DNA of 64,000 bases, taken from Rhodoblastus sp963727035 (GTDB taxonomy: Bacteria; Pseudomonadota; Alphaproteobacteria; Rhizobiales; Beijerinckiaceae). A program made the translations under genes and the position numbers. The notes below the pieces were generated by a model. It had not been told where the DNA came from. It was given only the letters and a program-made list of their open reading frames with translations, and ran no database searches. Below, in pieces: positions 62,594 to 64,000 of this stretch; within the stretch, counting starts at the first letter, position 1, and each line of letters begins with the position of its first letter. The stretch covers positions 124,001 through 188,000 of the forward strand of contig CAVSEY010000006.1 of the NCBI GenBank assembly GCA_963727035.1, read 5' to 3'.

Positions 62594-63472
62594 ATGACCA
62601 GCCTTCGCCCCCGCCGCAGCGTCCTGTATATGCCCGGATCGAACGCACGCGCGCTGGAAAAGGCCAAGACCATCGCCGCAGACGCGCTGATCCTCGATCT
62701 GGAGGACGCGGTCGCGCCAGACGCCAAGGAACTGGCCCGCAGCCAGGTGACGGCCGCCGTCAAGGCGGGCGGTTTCGGCCGCCGCGAAGTCGTGATTCGC
62801 GTCAACGGCCCGTTGACGCCGTGGGGCAAGGAGGATCTCGCCGCCGCCGCTCAGGTTGGCCCGGACGCCATCCTGGTGCCCAAGGTCTCTTCGCCGAGCG
62901 ACATCATGCTGGCCGCCATGGCGCTACGGGAGGCCGGCGCGCCCGACCGCACGCGGATCTGGGCGATGATGGAGACGCCGGTCGCGATTCTCAACGCCGA
63001 GTATATCGTGCGCACCGCGATCGACCCCAGTTCCCGGCTCGCCGCATTGGTCATGGGGACGAACGACATCGCCAAGGAGACCCGCGCGCGCCTGACGCCC
63101 GGCCGTCCCTCCATGCTGGCCTATCTGTCGATCTGCGTCGCCGCCGCACGGGCGCATGGGGTCGATATTGTCGATGGCGTCTACAACGATTTCTCCGACG
63201 AGGCCGGCTTCCGCGCCGAATGCGAGCAGGGCCGCGATCTCGGCATGGACGGCAAGACCTTGATCCATCCGAACCAGGTCGCGATCTGCAACGAGGTTTT
63301 CGCGCCGTCGGACGCGGAAGTCGCCTTCGCCCGCAAGATCATCGAGGTCTTCGACCTGCCCGAAAACGCCGCGAAGGGCGCCTTGCAGATCGACGGCAAG
63401 ATGGTCGAGCGTCTGCATGCGGATATGGCGCGCCGGACGGTCGCGGTCGCCGACGCCATCGCCGGCGCCTGA
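62594..63472 (+). CDS. HpcH/CitE-family malyl-CoA lyase or thioesterase
   Basis: This enzyme is probably a beta-methylmalyl/malyl-CoA lyase or (3S)-malyl-CoA thioesterase (Mcl2-like). The family core is present: RRSVLYMPGSNARALEKAK, ADALILDLEDAVAPDAK, REVVIRVNG and the Glu/Asp metal region WAMMETPVAILN. DGKTLIHPNQVAICNEVF closes the barrel. The ATG at 62594 follows CGGAG and gives 292 residues, close to Mcl2 and shorter than Mcl1. Either activity would feed the ethylmalonyl-CoA pathway that also uses ecm and ccr here. Confidence 0.85.
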   Translation: MTSLRPRRSVLYMPGSNARALEKAKTIAADALILDLEDAVAPDAKELARSQVTAAVKAGGFGRREVVIRVNGPLTPWGKEDLAAAAQVGPDAILVPKVSSPSDIMLAAMALREAGAPDRTRIWAMMETPVAILNAEYIVRTAIDPSSRLAALVMGTNDIAKETRARLTPGRPSMLAYLSICVAAARAHGVDIVDGVYNDFSDEAGFRAECEQGRDLGMDGKTLIHPNQVAICNEVFAPSDAEVAFARKIIEVFDLPENAAKGALQIDGKMVERLHADMARRTVAVADAIAGA

Positions 63473-63551
63473 GGGTTCTTTCGCCGATTGCGGGTTTCCT
63501 TTCCACGGCGCGCGCGCTAGCAATATGTCTAGCGAACGACAGAGGCGTGGG

Positions 63552-64000
63552 ATGAACGACCAGAACGGCGACAAGACCGCAGCGGGGGAAACCGAAGCCG
63601 GCGCTCGGACGAACCCCGTTAAAGCGTCCGAGGCGACGGCGGCGAAAGCCTCGGCAAGCGAAGCGCCTCACGAGCTCGACGAGCCGGAGGACGAACTGGA
63701 GCCGCCTGAGCATGAGGACGATTTAGAAGATTCGGAGCTCGAGGCCGATCCGGAGCCGCCGGAGGAGGCCGAAGCGCATGTTTCCGAAACCGCGCCCGAA
63801 CAGCCGCCCGAAAAAGCGAAGCGACGTGGCGGCGCCGTGAAAGCGCTCGCCTATCTGATCGCCTTGTCCCTGGCGGGCGGCGGCGGCTATTACCTGTGGA
63901 ATACTTATTTCGCCGCGCCCGAGTCTGCTGAAACCGACGCGGCGCCCTCGGAATCGTCGCCGGCGCCCGAACAGAACGCCGAAGCCGAAAGGCCGCTCCA
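63552..64000 (+). CDS. Mitofilin-like (COG4223) membrane protein, truncated by the window end
   Basis: The ATG at 63552 opens a frame still open at the end of the window. A long acidic, Pro/Glu-rich disordered N-terminus (DEPEDELEPPEHEDDLED) precedes one transmembrane helix (ALAYLIALSLAGGGGYYLW) at about residue 100. Another acidic Ala/Ser/Pro segment follows. The layout matches the inner-membrane mitofilin/COG4223 proteins commonly encoded near haem-synthesis genes in alphaproteobacteria. The coiled-coil body that would prove it lies beyond the window. Confidence 0.65.
   Translation, partial: MNDQNGDKTAAGETEAGARTNPVKASEATAAKASASEAPHELDEPEDELEPPEHEDDLEDSELEADPEPPEEAEAHVSETAPEQPPEKAKRRGGAVKALAYLIALSLAGGGGYYLWNTYFAAPESAETDAAPSESSPAPEQNAEAERPL

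Overview
The window looks like chromosomal DNA of a GC-rich alphaproteobacterium of the order Hyphomicrobiales (Rhizobiales). Several things point there: the Hsp20-DUF1150 pair, DUF4167 next to prmC and clpB, a class II (CP4-type) EPSP synthase, a CtrA-type box, RpoH-type promoters and dispersed palindromic repeats of a kind familiar from this order. Genes of the ethylmalonyl-CoA pathway (ecm and ccr, plus a malyl-CoA lyase/thioesterase homologue) and a hydroxypyruvate/glyoxylate-reductase-like enzyme fit a methylotroph or a purple non-sulphur relative (for example Beijerinckiaceae or Methylocystaceae). The genus cannot be fixed from the sequence alone. Nearly all of the window is ordinary core genome; no prophage, CRISPR array, intact transposon or defence island is visible.

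Layout. 0-10.6 kb: a basic hypothetical protein, an acyltransferase, an Atm1-like ABC exporter, a polyprenyl diphosphate synthase, a DUF2007/methyltransferase pair, two Gly-rich secreted paralogues and glyQ-glyS. 10.8-14.8 kb: cell-wall enzymes (SleB-type hydrolase, L,D-transpeptidase, lytic transglycosylase). 15-23 kb: htpG-prmC, DUF4167, clpB, uppP. 23-27 kb: divergent ecm and ccr. 27-31.4 kb: ftsK, lolA, an exonuclease III homologue. 32-36 kb: hsp20-DUF1150, then recF-recQ in reverse. 36.3-41.9 kb: rpmJ and small genes, a VOC protein, and a Tat-secreted subunit with a GMC flavoprotein. 41.9-44.7 kb: divergent hemN and hemH-cutA around an FNR/FixK-type box. 44.7-45.3 kb: a 3' tRNA-Val fragment and a degenerate gene. 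45.3-50 kb: SH3 protein, hydroxyacid dehydrogenase, truncated HTH gene, cNMP-domain protein with response regulator, and an Lnb/DUF4105 protein. 50-54.9 kb: aroA-cmk and ccmABCDG. 55-64 kb: acnA, ftsY-yciB, a RluA-type synthase, asd, carbonic anhydrase, the malyl-CoA enzyme and the start of a mitofilin-like protein.

Genes that plausibly work together: ecm, ccr and the malyl-CoA enzyme (C2 assimilation and glyoxylate metabolism); hemN, hemH and ccmABCDG (haem and cytochrome c maturation); htpG, clpB and hsp20 (heat shock); uppP, sleB, the L,D-transpeptidase and the lytic transglycosylase (envelope growth); recF and recQ (gap repair).

A striking technical feature is that at least six otherwise normal genes, including the essential ftsY and glyS, carry single-base shifts. 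Nearly all are one extra base. This pattern looks more like residual sequencing or assembly error than biology, so broken genes here should be read with that in mind. The best biological leads are an orphan terminator that implies a small RNA upstream of htpG, the tRNA-Val fragment (a possible attachment-site scar), two families of dispersed hairpin repeats, several regulatory sites, and a pair of Gly-rich secreted proteins that share a fixed Cys-x20-Cys C-terminus.
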